Below, one piece after another: positions 51,084 through 60,089 of a stretch of 64,000 nt of DNA. This stretch comes from JBHJGM01 sp050331815 (lineage in GTDB: Bacteria > Verrucomicrobiota > Verrucomicrobiia > Opitutales > JBHJGM01). Both the position numbers and the translations under genes were made by a program. The stretch lies in the NCBI GenBank assembly GCA_050331815.1, contig JBHJGM010000013.1:62001-126000 (forward strand), read 5' to 3'. The notes under the pieces are model-generated. The model searched no databases. It worked only from the letters and a program-made list of their open reading frames with translations, and was not told where the DNA came from. Every line of letters begins with the position of its first letter. Within the stretch, counting starts at the first letter, position 1.

Positions 51084-51725
51084 TTATGGTCGAGCTTTCC
51101 AGAAGCCCTGTTTAATCCCATAGCGCATTAATTCTGGTGTGGCATGAATTCCAAGCTTTTTCATGATGTTACGTCGATGCCACTGAGCTGTCGATGGACG
51201 AATGCCTACCGATTCAGCGACTGAATCATTACTCATTCCCTGACTAAAAAGAGGCAGCAGCGTAAGCTCTGTATCTGAAAGGATTTTGTAAAAGGCTTCT
51301 GGATCGGCCTTAAGCCCTGTCAAGACTTCGTGGCCAATCTCACTGAAGTATTTTTCACCACTCGCAACAGTATGTATCGCTTTAATTAGTACGTCAACTG
51401 GTTGTTTCAGCTTGTCCACGTATCCATTGATTCGCGAACGCACAACGTTATGGAGGGTAAAAGGATCCGTTGCCGATGATAATGCCAATGTCCTAAGGCG
51501 GGGATAACGCTCGATGAATTCCTCTGCAAGTGCGACTCCATCACCATCGGGCAACATCAAGTCTACTACCAGCACATCAGGGACTGCCCTTGAAAAAATC
51601 GCCCTTGCTTCCGAAGCTGAGGCTGCAGGAAATACTTCCTTGAAGTTATCCTGACAGACTCGACAGAGCATCTCTCTGAAAAGGCGCTCATCTTCGACGA
51701 TGGTTAACGACAGATCCGGAAACAT
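51084..51725 (-). CDS. LuxR-type response regulator of the peptide locus
   Basis: A 213-residue regulator. The receiver domain (about 5-125) has the acidic pair in VEDERL, phospho-acceptor D55 in VLVVDLMLPD and the conserved Thr/Ser and Lys near 84 and 105. The C-terminal LuxR helix-turn-helix (about 145-210) reads LSDTELTLLPLFSQGMSND. It is divergent from the TonB receptor gene, with a 36-66-bp shared promoter region. It is the likely output of the hybrid kinase encoded at 55.7-59.7 kb. Confidence 0.88.
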   Translation of the reverse strand: MFPDLSLTIVEDERLFREMLCRVCQDNFKEVFPAASASEARAIFSRAVPDVLVVDLMLPDGDGVALAEEFIERYPRLRTLALSSATDPFTLHNVVRSRINGYVDKLKQPVDVLIKAIHTVASGEKYFSEIGHEVLTGLKADPEAFYKILSDTELTLLPLFSQGMSNDSVAESVGIRPSTAQWHRRNIMKKLGIHATPELMRYGIKQGFWKARP

Positions 51726-51791
51726 AGCAAGATAAGTGCTTTTTTCACAACATTTTCATCATTGATTGTTTTGCACCGTTCTGCAACATCC

Positions 51792-54593
51792 ATGCACACT
51801 CATTTTAGTAAACATTTGAGCATGCTTATGGGCGTTGTCAGTTTGGCATTCCTATCTCACGCGTCAGCCGCACAAGAGCCCCAGGCCAAAAAGATTATCA
51901 GCGAAACACCCGTCTTTATCCTCGACGAGTTCAACGTCTTTGGTCGCCGCCTGCCCGTAGGTGCGGAACCTTCGCCGTTATACAGCACCGAAATCAAGGG
52001 CATCGATCTTGAGGAGCAAGTTGGTCTGTCTTTCGCCGACCTGCAGCGTGAGTCTCCGGCGTTTCTCGGAAACGTGAACAATGATCAACAAGCGAATGGG
52101 GGAAGCGGCTCGCAGGGCCTCAATCTGGGAGGTCTTGGCTCCAGTCGCACAATCCTGCTATTGAATGGTTTTCGAGCTCAAACAAACAGCGCTGTCGGCG
52201 TAGAGAATGGAGGCTTTGGCAATCTTGCGCTGATTGCCCCAAGTGCCATTGAAAAAATTGGTGTCTTCAGGGGGTCGTCGGCAACAGTCTTTGGCACTGA
52301 TGCGATTGCTGGTGCTGTGGATTTTCAGTTGAGAAGTTCGACGGCACCCAACCTTGTTGGCGTAGCTATAGAAGAGGTTCCATCTTCAGGAGGCGATACC
52401 TATTCCGCTTATGGCTTCCGGTCATTCCGCAAAGGTAGATTCTCAGTAGTAGCAGGCTTTTCCTACCTGGAGCGGGAGGCGCTTCCCTCGCGTGAACGAG
52501 AGTTGTCGGCTTCCGCTAATTTCCTTCCTCTTGGCGGCATCGACCGACGCTCACTCTCGTTTCCGGGGAGGATTACTTTGGGGCCGCCAGAGACAGCGAA
52601 TGAGCAGGTGCTCAACGACTCAGTTTCCATACCTGCTTCAATTGCTGACTATCGCAATCTCGATGTTACAAACGATCGGTTTGATTTCGCAGAGACAAGT
52701 CTCGTCGTTCCAGAGAACCGCTTACTGAGCGGTATGATTGGGTTCCAAGCGGAACCGCTCAAGGATACGATAGTTCACAGCCATCTGGTCTTTTCGCAGC
52801 AGGATTTCTTCACAGAGCTCGCTCCTGCACCGTGGTCGAGCCTTACCGGAAACCTTCTGGATGCTGCGCGTATGAGCCCCCACTTGCCTGTTACACCAGC
52901 TGAGAACTTGATAGGCTTCACCTACCGATCTTTTGAATTGGGTAATCTCACCAACGACTGGCAGCGGAGAGCAATCTGGGGCGACACCAAGTTGACTAAG
53001 GCGCTGGGACCGGACAGTAGCGTCTCCATAGGCTTTTCGGCATCGTATGTAGACATCGAAAACAGGATTTCTGGAATTGCTGATGCACAGATTCTAGAAG
53101 GAGCGATCGCCGAAGGGAGTTTCAACCCCTTTGGCCGTGCATTTTCTGCAGGGATTATACCTTCGGGAGCTTTGACGGGCCAGAGCTACGAGAATGAATT
53201 GGCCTTACGAGAAGCTGCAGTGGTGCCAACAGACAACTACGAAGAAGCGCACCTTGCCCTGATCGCGTCGGGCACCCATAACGAGTTGAACATCGGGCCG
53301 TTTTTGGCCTCCGGGCTTTTAGGAACCGAGTTTCGCTTTGAACACGTTCGAGCAGACCCCGACCCTTTCTGGGCGCTCGAGTCAAATCTAGGCGGATTGC
53401 CCGTAAGCCCATTCGGAGCGAACCGAGCTTCAGGTGCTCTTTTCGGTGAGCTCATTATCAATGCTCTGCACAAAGAGACATATCCCTTGCTGTCTGTGAG
53501 ACTCAACGGACGGCTTGAAGGAGCTTTTGACTCTGCCACAGGTGGCCCTTCATCTAATGATGCAAACAGCTATGTAGTTGCAGTTGTTGGCGTAGATGTT
53601 GCGTTTCGTCCATCCGAAAAATTGATCTTTACCCTCGGCTGCGCAACTGGATTTCGATCACCCTCTCTGTTTGAATCTTTTGGTGGGACAGTATTAGACT
53701 CCCCGCCACTCATCGATCCCTTGGGATTCACACCTGTCGGGACTTCGATTCCCTCCTCAGTCTCCTCTAATCCAGATCTGGATCCCGAAAGATCTTTGAG
53801 CCTAAACGCCATAGTCGACATAGAGCCTACTTTAATTCCAAGCCTAAAGCTAAGTGCATCAGCCTACTTCACGCGGATTCGAGACGTCGTGTCGAACGGG
53901 GCTCAGTTTATCCTCTCCCAGAATGCCAATGGGCAGCCTAACGAGGTGAATGTTTCAGGAGATATAAGCCTAGCTGCACCTTTTAGCGACCGAATTTCCC
54001 GGGACCCCATCTCCGGCATCGTATTGGGAGTTGATTCGTCCTTTTTTAATGCATCGATGATCGAAACTTCAGGACTCGATCTGCTCTTGGAGTACGAAAA
54101 AGAGTGGGCTTCGCATGGTGCACTGCGATTCTTCACGGAGGTAAAGTATATCTTGAACTATCGAATCGAATCCGTGTCAGGTGCTGAAGCAATGGACATC
54201 GCCGGATCATTTGTTGACAGCCGGTCCAATCGCCTTAGCCCCGGAGCCGTCCCTCGCTGGAAAGCTGCTTTCGGAGCTCAATATCAGAAAGGACCGGTAC
54301 TCCTTTCGACCCGAATCACTCATATCCCTACCCTGCGAGATGATCCTCTTTTTACGTCCTCTCCATCCGGACGTGACATAGAGGCATACACTCGGTTTGA
54401 TTTCAGAGTGCGCTTGGAAGTGTCGAAGATTCTCAGCAAAGCTCCAAGAGGAACGGCATTTTCAGTCGGTCTCGAAAATGCTTTTGACCGTCAGCCACCG
54501 TTTGCTGCGGGAGCTGTTGAAAACGGGTTTGATAGCTCAACCTACGATATTCGTGGTCGGGTTGTTTCGATTGAACTGGGTGTACCATTTTAA
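51792..54593 (+). CDS. TonB-dependent outer-membrane receptor
   Basis: A 933-residue receptor with ATG at 51792, a signal peptide (about 1-28), a TonB-box-like segment FILDEFNVFG, a plug domain (about 45-180: LNLGGLGSSRTILLLNGFR and FGTDAIAGAVDF) and a large beta-barrel that ends in Phe, as needed for outer-membrane assembly. It has no N-terminal STN signalling domain. It is convergent with the YcaO gene (4 bp between stops). In context it may import, or less likely release, the modified peptide made by the neighbouring genes. Confidence 0.9.
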   Translation: MHTHFSKHLSMLMGVVSLAFLSHASAAQEPQAKKIISETPVFILDEFNVFGRRLPVGAEPSPLYSTEIKGIDLEEQVGLSFADLQRESPAFLGNVNNDQQANGGSGSQGLNLGGLGSSRTILLLNGFRAQTNSAVGVENGGFGNLALIAPSAIEKIGVFRGSSATVFGTDAIAGAVDFQLRSSTAPNLVGVAIEEVPSSGGDTYSAYGFRSFRKGRFSVVAGFSYLEREALPSRERELSASANFLPLGGIDRRSLSFPGRITLGPPETANEQVLNDSVSIPASIADYRNLDVTNDRFDFAETSLVVPENRLLSGMIGFQAEPLKDTIVHSHLVFSQQDFFTELAPAPWSSLTGNLLDAARMSPHLPVTPAENLIGFTYRSFELGNLTNDWQRRAIWGDTKLTKALGPDSSVSIGFSASYVDIENRISGIADAQILEGAIAEGSFNPFGRAFSAGIIPSGALTGQSYENELALREAAVVPTDNYEEAHLALIASGTHNELNIGPFLASGLLGTEFRFEHVRADPDPFWALESNLGGLPVSPFGANRASGALFGELIINALHKETYPLLSVRLNGRLEGAFDSATGGPSSNDANSYVVAVVGVDVAFRPSEKLIFTLGCATGFRSPSLFESFGGTVLDSPPLIDPLGFTPVGTSIPSSVSSNPDLDPERSLSLNAIVDIEPTLIPSLKLSASAYFTRIRDVVSNGAQFILSQNANGQPNEVNVSGDISLAAPFSDRISRDPISGIVLGVDSSFFNASMIETSGLDLLLEYEKEWASHGALRFFTEVKYILNYRIESVSGAEAMDIAGSFVDSRSNRLSPGAVPRWKAAFGAQYQKGPVLLSTRITHIPTLRDDPLFTSSPSGRDIEAYTRFDFRVRLEVSKILSKAPRGTAFSVGLENAFDRQPPFAAGAVENGFDSSTYDIRGRVVSIELGVPF

Positions 54594-54597
54594 ACCA

Positions 54598-55506
54598 TCA
54601 CCAGTAAAGGTAGTCACTGCGCTCGCTGAGATGATCTTGCGTAGGAGGCTTATAAAGCACGCGCCAAACATCGGCGTAGCGCGACCAGTCTCCCTTAATC
54701 GGGCCGTCAAAAACGAGAGTGTTGCTAGAAGCAGCCGAGGCCTTGCATGGCTCTTGTAAGCGACGAAGAAAACTCTCAAAGCCTTCCGGGCTGGAATAAA
54801 AACGAATTCGCCTGCTGAATCTGTTCTGCGATCCTTCAGGTTGGACTGAATGCAGAGGTGCGGTACCTTTCCCAACCTTTGTCTGTTCAACGATTCGCCA
54901 TGAGCGATCCTGCTCAATGGAAGCACGAGTAACAGCTTCAACCAGACTCCTCCCATAGCTAAATCCGATGGAGAAGCCTTCGTCGCCCTCACTTCGCCAA
55001 GTCACTACAACTCGCGTTTTCGAAAGGTTGTGGACTAACTCTATGGCTCGCCTTCCATTCTTTGAAAGTGGAATGTGTCTGTGCGGAATCCTGTGCTCCC
55101 ACCAGAGAAGCAGGGCTTGACGTTCGACTGCCTCTTTGAATGCTCTGCTTCGAGCCTGCCGAGGATGCATGCCAGGGAATGCTGCCATTCCTGTCGAAGA
55201 TGGATCGACATCGTACCCGAACGCATCTGGTGATTCGGATTGGACGGTTCGGTGAGCCCAGCGCTCAAGCGCCTCGGAGACTGCCATGAAACGGGCACGC
55301 GAGGCGGACCGATGAGTCCCGGCACCATCTGGAAGCCGATCTTCGTCTCCGTGCGTCCGACTAGCCGGAAGTCCTTCACGAAGGTAGGCGAAAGCGCTGT
55401 ATTCATCGGTGTCACCAGTCGTCTCTAACACCTGCTCAAGTCGAGCGATGGGGCCACCATCGACCTCCATGACACTGCGGTAGCGTAAAATCCCAAGCGA
55501 AAACAT
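54598..55506 (-). CDS. YcaO-domain protein, candidate peptide-modifying enzyme
   Basis: A 302-residue protein with the three YcaO nucleotide-binding motifs: RFMAVSEALERWA (SxxxExxER), RAFKEAVERQALLLWW, and GFSYGRSLVEAVTRASIEQ (A..RA..E.Q). YcaO enzymes use ATP to modify peptide backbones, making azolines, thioamides or amidines. It is shorter than most stand-alone YcaOs (about 400 or more), has no fused partner, and no E1-like ThiF/ocin gene is nearby. ATG at 55506; ATG at 55470 is possible. It is downstream of a small precursor-like gene behind a terminator hairpin. Confidence 0.78.
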   Translation of the reverse strand: MFSLGILRYRSVMEVDGGPIARLEQVLETTGDTDEYSAFAYLREGLPASRTHGDEDRLPDGAGTHRSASRARFMAVSEALERWAHRTVQSESPDAFGYDVDPSSTGMAAFPGMHPRQARSRAFKEAVERQALLLWWEHRIPHRHIPLSKNGRRAIELVHNLSKTRVVVTWRSEGDEGFSIGFSYGRSLVEAVTRASIEQDRSWRIVEQTKVGKGTAPLHSVQPEGSQNRFSRRIRFYSSPEGFESFLRRLQEPCKASAASSNTLVFDGPIKGDWSRYADVWRVLYKPPTQDHLSERSDYLYW

Positions 55507-55539
55507 CCAAAGAAAAACCGCCCCACGGAGGGACGGTTT
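55506..55539 (-). terminator. Attenuator-like terminator between precursor and YcaO genes
   Basis: On the minus strand AAACCGTCCC pairs with GGGGCGGTTT (10 bp, one G-T pair) around a 5-nt loop and runs into TTTTTCTTT. It lies 21 bp after the precursor stop and just before the YcaO start. Such a hairpin would make abundant precursor mRNA with limited read-through into the enzyme gene, a common RiPP operon design. Confidence 0.75.
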
Positions 55540-55560
55540 GAGTACCTCGTCTCGAAAAAA

Positions 55561-55695
55561 TCAGACTTCGGTCGGGTAGACCGAGGGCAAAGCTGGCTTA
55601 GTCGAATCCGTCTTGACGACTTTGCTGCTCAAGGGATCAATCGAGGAGGAGACACGCTCAACGGCGCGCTTGATGTAGGCGATTTTGTTTTTCAT
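55561..55695 (-). CDS. 44-residue RiPP precursor-like peptide
   Basis: A small gene with a strong ribosome site (AAGGAA, 5 bp before the ATG). It starts MKNKIAYIKRAVERV, a basic amphipathic helix suited as a leader, continues with a Ser-rich stretch (S16-S18, S23-S24) and ends KPALPSVYPTEV. It has seven Ser, three Thr, one late Tyr, no Cys and no Gly. Thioamide or azoline formation would therefore have to use Ser/Thr or backbone positions. It resembles no known bacteriocin or precursor family that I can name. Assignment rests on size, position and the attenuator downstream. Confidence 0.7.
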   Translation of the reverse strand: MKNKIAYIKRAVERVSSSIDPLSSKVVKTDSTKPALPSVYPTEV

Positions 55696-58600
55696 GTTAT
55701 TTCCTTGGTATATTGGATTTAGTAATCCGCTTTGGAGCATATCCGGTCGAACGAAGTGGGTAAAACCGTTCGTTCCCCTCATTTTTGGGTGTTCTCTTGG
55801 TCTTGCACAAATCACCTTAGGCAAACCTGCGCTGGAGAGCGGATTTTCTACTCGTCCAACGCTCTCGTTTCCGCTTCCAGCTCAGGCTGGCACCTCACCG
55901 ATATGGGATATAGCCGAGAGCCCCCAGCATGTAGTGTTTTTTGCAGCCGAAAATGGCCTTCATCGCTTTGATGGTGAAGAATGGCAGTATAATCGCTTCA
56001 GTTTCATCACAGGGTTAAAGTCTGTGGCATTCACCGCTGCAGGGGACATGCTGCTAGGAGGGACAGGGTCCTTTGGCTATGTGCCTTTTCCTTATTCTGA
56101 AGAGGAATTCGTCGACCTCTCACGACTGCTTGAAGAGAAACAGCCACGCCCCTTGATTTGGAAGTCTATGGAGTTTGGCGGCGACTACTTTTTCTTCTCA
56201 CGCGAGGCTGCCTACGTTTGGAGCGATGGGAAACTGGAGGTGCATGCGCTTCCCACCGAGCGGCGACTGTTACCTCACCTGGTTAATGACACTCTTTACG
56301 TGCACCAAAGGGGCGTTGGTCTTTTGAGGTGGACAGGAACTAACTTTGAGGTGCTAGTGCCGACTGCGCCTGATTTCTCCGTAGGGATCGTATATTTAGA
56401 GAAAGCTTCAGCTGCAAACTCATTGAGCGGACTTTTGGCCGACGGCAAGCAGGTTTCTTTTTCCTTAGATGGGCCTTCTGTCACAATGTCCACTGGCGTA
56501 TCTGAATTCGAAAACCAAATCGTGTTTACGGGTCTTCGAATCACAGACTCTCTATTGGCCTTCTCGACTCTTAGTAACGGTATTATTCTTACTGACAATC
56601 TAAGTGCTCCTACTGCTGTCATCAGTAGTTCAAATGGCTTACCAGCTAGCCCCCCATACTCGATCTGCAGGGATTTTCATGGGAACTTATGGGTCGGCAC
56701 TGCCGCCGGTATTGGTTACATCTACGGAGTTAAAACATGCGACCTGTATGATGCGTCGACGGGCTTACCCGAAACGCCTATCTACGACCTGCTGCTGCAT
56801 GAGGACCGATTACTTATCGCAGGGCACGAAGGCGTTCACGAACTGAAACTGGATGGCGAGGATGCCTCCTTTGTCTCGCGAGGGCCCTTTCCAGATTGGA
56901 CCTGGTCTATGTATCCCATAGCGAGCGACATCCTTCTTAGCACACCTTCTGGTATAAGGTCCCTCGATTCAGGTGATAGCCGCCTCCCCACAAGGACTGA
57001 CGCAGCGCAGATCATCAAATCGCACCTCAAGCCAGAGGAAGCTTACATCCTCCAATACGGAAACGCTCTACGCATCAATCTCAAGAGGCCAATCTCCGTG
57101 CTGGGTGAAGTCGGGCGTTCAAACGAGATTGTCCATTCGATACTGGAGCTTTCGAAAAACGAGATACTCGTTGGGACATTGCAAAATGGTGCCTATTCAA
57201 CTTTACTCGCTGGTGATGCGAATAGGCCAAGGATTAAAGGTGTCGGTTTAGAGCATGTATCTTGGGTCCGCTTTCATCAGCTAAATGAAGAGGTAATTGC
57301 GGTAACCTCTGACGGGGTTTTCCTCTTTGATTACTCAAATGAGAGATTTAGCAAAGTAAGAGAGATTGATCTTGAGTTTGGAAGCGATGCCTATGCCGTC
57401 AATACTACGACCTTCGAAGATTCTCTCTATCTGATTTCGCCGTCCATGGACTCCTCTTCCTTTCCATCCGGTTTCCAATTGTGTGTTGTCACGCTCAACA
57501 AAGGAGAGCTCATTTTACAAACACTGCACAGGCCAGAGCTAGCAACCATGAGAACCATTCATGATATCGAGGTTTTTCGTGCAGACCAGAAAACTCTTTT
57601 AATATTTGTTTCCGGTGTGGGTAAAGTGCTGCGCATGAATAGCGTCGGGGAACAACCCATCGAAGCGAGAAATCCAGCCCCTCATCTCACTCTCGCTACG
57701 TATCGAGGTGGCAACTTGTATTCGATGCTAGATTCAGGCACTGAAAACATAAACTCTCAATCAACACTTTCGCCTGATGTAGACCGCTTCAGATTCCGAT
57801 ACTCCAGCGCCTCTCCCTTGCCGCTTCAAAAGAGCTACCAGACATTTCTTGAAGGCTACGATGAAGACTGGCAACCGGTAACCACTGAAGCTTTCCGCGA
57901 GTTTACCAACATGGCACCTGGGAAGTACCGGTTTTTCGTGAGGGCATTTTCCGTCGATGGCGTGCCTCCCTCTCAAAGCTCACTTGTTTTCCATGTCCTG
58001 CCTTATTGGTATCAAACCTGGTGGAGTCGCGGACTGTTTCTTATCATTTTCTTTGCGCTTATATTAGCGTTCATCAAGCTAAGAGTCTATTCGCTCCAGC
58101 GGTCTAACAGAAAGCTCGAAGAGGCAGTCGCTCTGCGGACAATTGAGCTCGAAACCGCAAACCTCGACTTGTTTCGAGCGAATCAGGCTAGAAAAAACCT
58201 CCTAAGCACGGTCGTCCACGAAATTCGCAATCCCTTGAATGGTGTTCTCGGACTTTCGCAAGTAATTCGCGATCGTGCTAAGGACTCCACAGTTGAACCC
58301 TATTTGAAGCAGTTGGATGAGGTCTCCTCCCATCTCAAGGAAATGGTGAGTGAGCTTCTAAATCTGTCCGCACTACAGGCCGGTGTAATACCTTCTGGCG
58401 AGAGTGTTTTGAGTCTTCAACCATTCTTTGATGAAGTAACCGCCTCTTATAAGAGGCTTGCCGATGAAAAAAACTTGCGCTTTCTTAGCCGTTTTCTCGG
58501 AGAGAAAGCTCTCCGCGCCTCAATCAACCCTGGCTTGTTAAGGCAAGTTGTTGGCAATTTGCTTGGCAATGCCATTAAGTTTACAGAGGCTGGTGAGATT

Positions 58601-59701
58601 AGCTTTATTATGTCTGCAAATAGAAGCGGAAATGTTGGGGATCTACAACTCGTAATCACAGACTCAGGACCAGGTCTTGTAGCATACAAGTTATCGACCT
58701 CCAGCATCGATAAATTATCAGAAGCTGTGGCAAAACCAGCCGAAATATCTAGCGTGGTGGACACACCGCGCAATGGGCTCGGCCTTGGTCTAACTATTGT
58801 CGGCGAAGCAATTCGAGTGCTTGGTGGAAGATTTCACGTCCGATCATCTCCGGCAGATGGATGCGAATGGCGACTGATCATTCCATTTAGAGTTCAAGAA
58901 AAAGAGCCACTCACAAATGCAAAGGAGTCCTACAAGCTTGTTTCTACCTGTTCTGTCCTCGTGATCGAAGACGATAAGTACAACCGCATCTATGTTGGTG
59001 AAGTGTTGGACAACCTCGGAGTTCAAGCGACATGTGTGGCCACTGGTTTCGAGGCAATAGCTGCATTTGAGAAAAGTCGTTTTGATGTAGTCCTCTGCGA
59101 CCTTAATCTACCTGATATGAGCGGCTTCGAGGTCTTGAGCCTCCTTGCTTCACAAAAAAGAGGAAGCAAGAAAGCTCATTTGGTCGCAATGACCGCAGAC
59201 GAACAGATCCAGTCACAAGGCTATGCAAGTATCCCTGAATTGGACGGACATCTCCTAAAGCCCTTTTCGAGCGACAAGCTAATGGAGACGATGCTCAGCT
59301 TTGGATATCTGAAAAAGCATTTATCTGATGACGATACCGATCAAAATGCGGATCGGGCACCTAATGTCCTAGACGCTCTGAGCATCCTAGCGGGTCAGGA
59401 TCGTGCGAAAGCAGGCCAGATTCGAAAAGAAATTGTTAAGTATATGAATGCTGAAATAAGCAAAGCGCAACATCTGGTCGAAGAACGAAATTGCTCGCAA
59501 GCCGCTTTTATACTACACAAACTGCTTACGTCTTCGAAGATTCTAGGTGACGAAAAAACGACCAAGTTGCTGCAGCAAAGCTATCAGAAGGCAAGGCAAG
59601 AGGATCCTAGCATTACAAACGAACTGCGTCTTATTCAGAGTTTTCTTTACGCTCTGGATCAAAGAACCAGTGATGGCGAAGAGGGCCACGACGCGGTTTG
59701 A
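55694..59701 (+). CDS. Hybrid sensor histidine kinase with propeller sensor
   Basis: About 1,335 residues (numbering from an in-frame TTG at 55685). After an N-terminal hydrophobic signal/anchor come two-component-regulator propeller repeats (about 70-690), a Y_Y_Y domain (about 700-775), a membrane helix (about 781-799), and HisKA with H845 in VVHEIRNPLNG. The HATPase follows (about 950-1080, N-box NLLGNAIKF, TDSGPG, GLGLGL), then a receiver with D1139 in VLCDLNLPD and an HPt-like domain with H1278 (LHKLLTSSKILG). A full phosphorelay could end on D55 of the LuxR regulator. ATG 55694 overlaps the precursor start on the other strand (CATG), so the real start may be further down. Confidence 0.85.
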   Translation: MLFPWYIGFSNPLWSISGRTKWVKPFVPLIFGCSLGLAQITLGKPALESGFSTRPTLSFPLPAQAGTSPIWDIAESPQHVVFFAAENGLHRFDGEEWQYNRFSFITGLKSVAFTAAGDMLLGGTGSFGYVPFPYSEEEFVDLSRLLEEKQPRPLIWKSMEFGGDYFFFSREAAYVWSDGKLEVHALPTERRLLPHLVNDTLYVHQRGVGLLRWTGTNFEVLVPTAPDFSVGIVYLEKASAANSLSGLLADGKQVSFSLDGPSVTMSTGVSEFENQIVFTGLRITDSLLAFSTLSNGIILTDNLSAPTAVISSSNGLPASPPYSICRDFHGNLWVGTAAGIGYIYGVKTCDLYDASTGLPETPIYDLLLHEDRLLIAGHEGVHELKLDGEDASFVSRGPFPDWTWSMYPIASDILLSTPSGIRSLDSGDSRLPTRTDAAQIIKSHLKPEEAYILQYGNALRINLKRPISVLGEVGRSNEIVHSILELSKNEILVGTLQNGAYSTLLAGDANRPRIKGVGLEHVSWVRFHQLNEEVIAVTSDGVFLFDYSNERFSKVREIDLEFGSDAYAVNTTTFEDSLYLISPSMDSSSFPSGFQLCVVTLNKGELILQTLHRPELATMRTIHDIEVFRADQKTLLIFVSGVGKVLRMNSVGEQPIEARNPAPHLTLATYRGGNLYSMLDSGTENINSQSTLSPDVDRFRFRYSSASPLPLQKSYQTFLEGYDEDWQPVTTEAFREFTNMAPGKYRFFVRAFSVDGVPPSQSSLVFHVLPYWYQTWWSRGLFLIIFFALILAFIKLRVYSLQRSNRKLEEAVALRTIELETANLDLFRANQARKNLLSTVVHEIRNPLNGVLGLSQVIRDRAKDSTVEPYLKQLDEVSSHLKEMVSELLNLSALQAGVIPSGESVLSLQPFFDEVTASYKRLADEKNLRFLSRFLGEKALRASINPGLLRQVVGNLLGNAIKFTEAGEISFIMSANRSGNVGDLQLVITDSGPGLVAYKLSTSSIDKLSEAVAKPAEISSVVDTPRNGLGLGLTIVGEAIRVLGGRFHVRSSPADGCEWRLIIPFRVQEKEPLTNAKESYKLVSTCSVLVIEDDKYNRIYVGEVLDNLGVQATCVATGFEAIAAFEKSRFDVVLCDLNLPDMSGFEVLSLLASQKRGSKKAHLVAMTADEQIQSQGYASIPELDGHLLKPFSSDKLMETMLSFGYLKKHLSDDDTDQNADRAPNVLDALSILAGQDRAKAGQIRKEIVKYMNAEISKAQHLVEERNCSQAAFILHKLLTSSKILGDEKTTKLLQQSYQKARQEDPSITNELRLIQSFLYALDQRTSDGEEGHDAV

Positions 59702-60089
59702 TGGACTGATACAACGCCTGTGCAATTTCTGAAATATCCTTAGCTACCAGGACATTACCAACGACCAATTGACTCTTGCGAGGCACAGCGAGGTCCAGTG
59801 CCCAGTAGTCTGAAGGCGATAGTTGAAAGACGCCGACAGACGGCAAGCCTGCGGCCACTCGCTTCAGGTGAGCTTCATGGCATTTCCTTGAAGACGGCTT
59901 CACTGCTGCATCCTGGAACTCCTCAATAGGCCAGGACAATGCACCGGGTACAGTTTGAGCAGGAGAAAAATGAGCATGACAGCGGCGATCCCTCAAGCAA
60001 ACGTAAGTCACTGCTCCGTTCTCTTCTTCCATCCAATTCCAAAGGTTTCGAAACTCTTCGCGCGCAAGTAAACGATCGTACCGATGCAT
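59631..60089 (-). CDS. Hypothetical protein convergent with the hybrid kinase
   Basis: A 152-residue protein of unknown function. It has motifs WNWMEEENGAVTYVCLRDRRC and a Trp/His-rich end, RHHWFFDPERKE, and a PAS-like look around VGVFQLSPSDYWALDL. Its 3' end overlaps the kinase 3' end by 71 bp in convergent orientation. ATG at 60089. Upstream lies a short hairpin (CCCTCAGATTTGAGGG, about 60136). It may be part of the peptide system, for example immunity or processing, but nothing in the sequence proves this. Confidence 0.6.
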   Translation of the reverse strand: MHRYDRLLAREEFRNLWNWMEEENGAVTYVCLRDRRCHAHFSPAQTVPGALSWPIEEFQDAAVKPSSRKCHEAHLKRVAAGLPSVGVFQLSPSDYWALDLAVPRKSQLVVGNVLVAKDISEIAQALYQSIKPRRGPLRHHWFFDPERKENSE

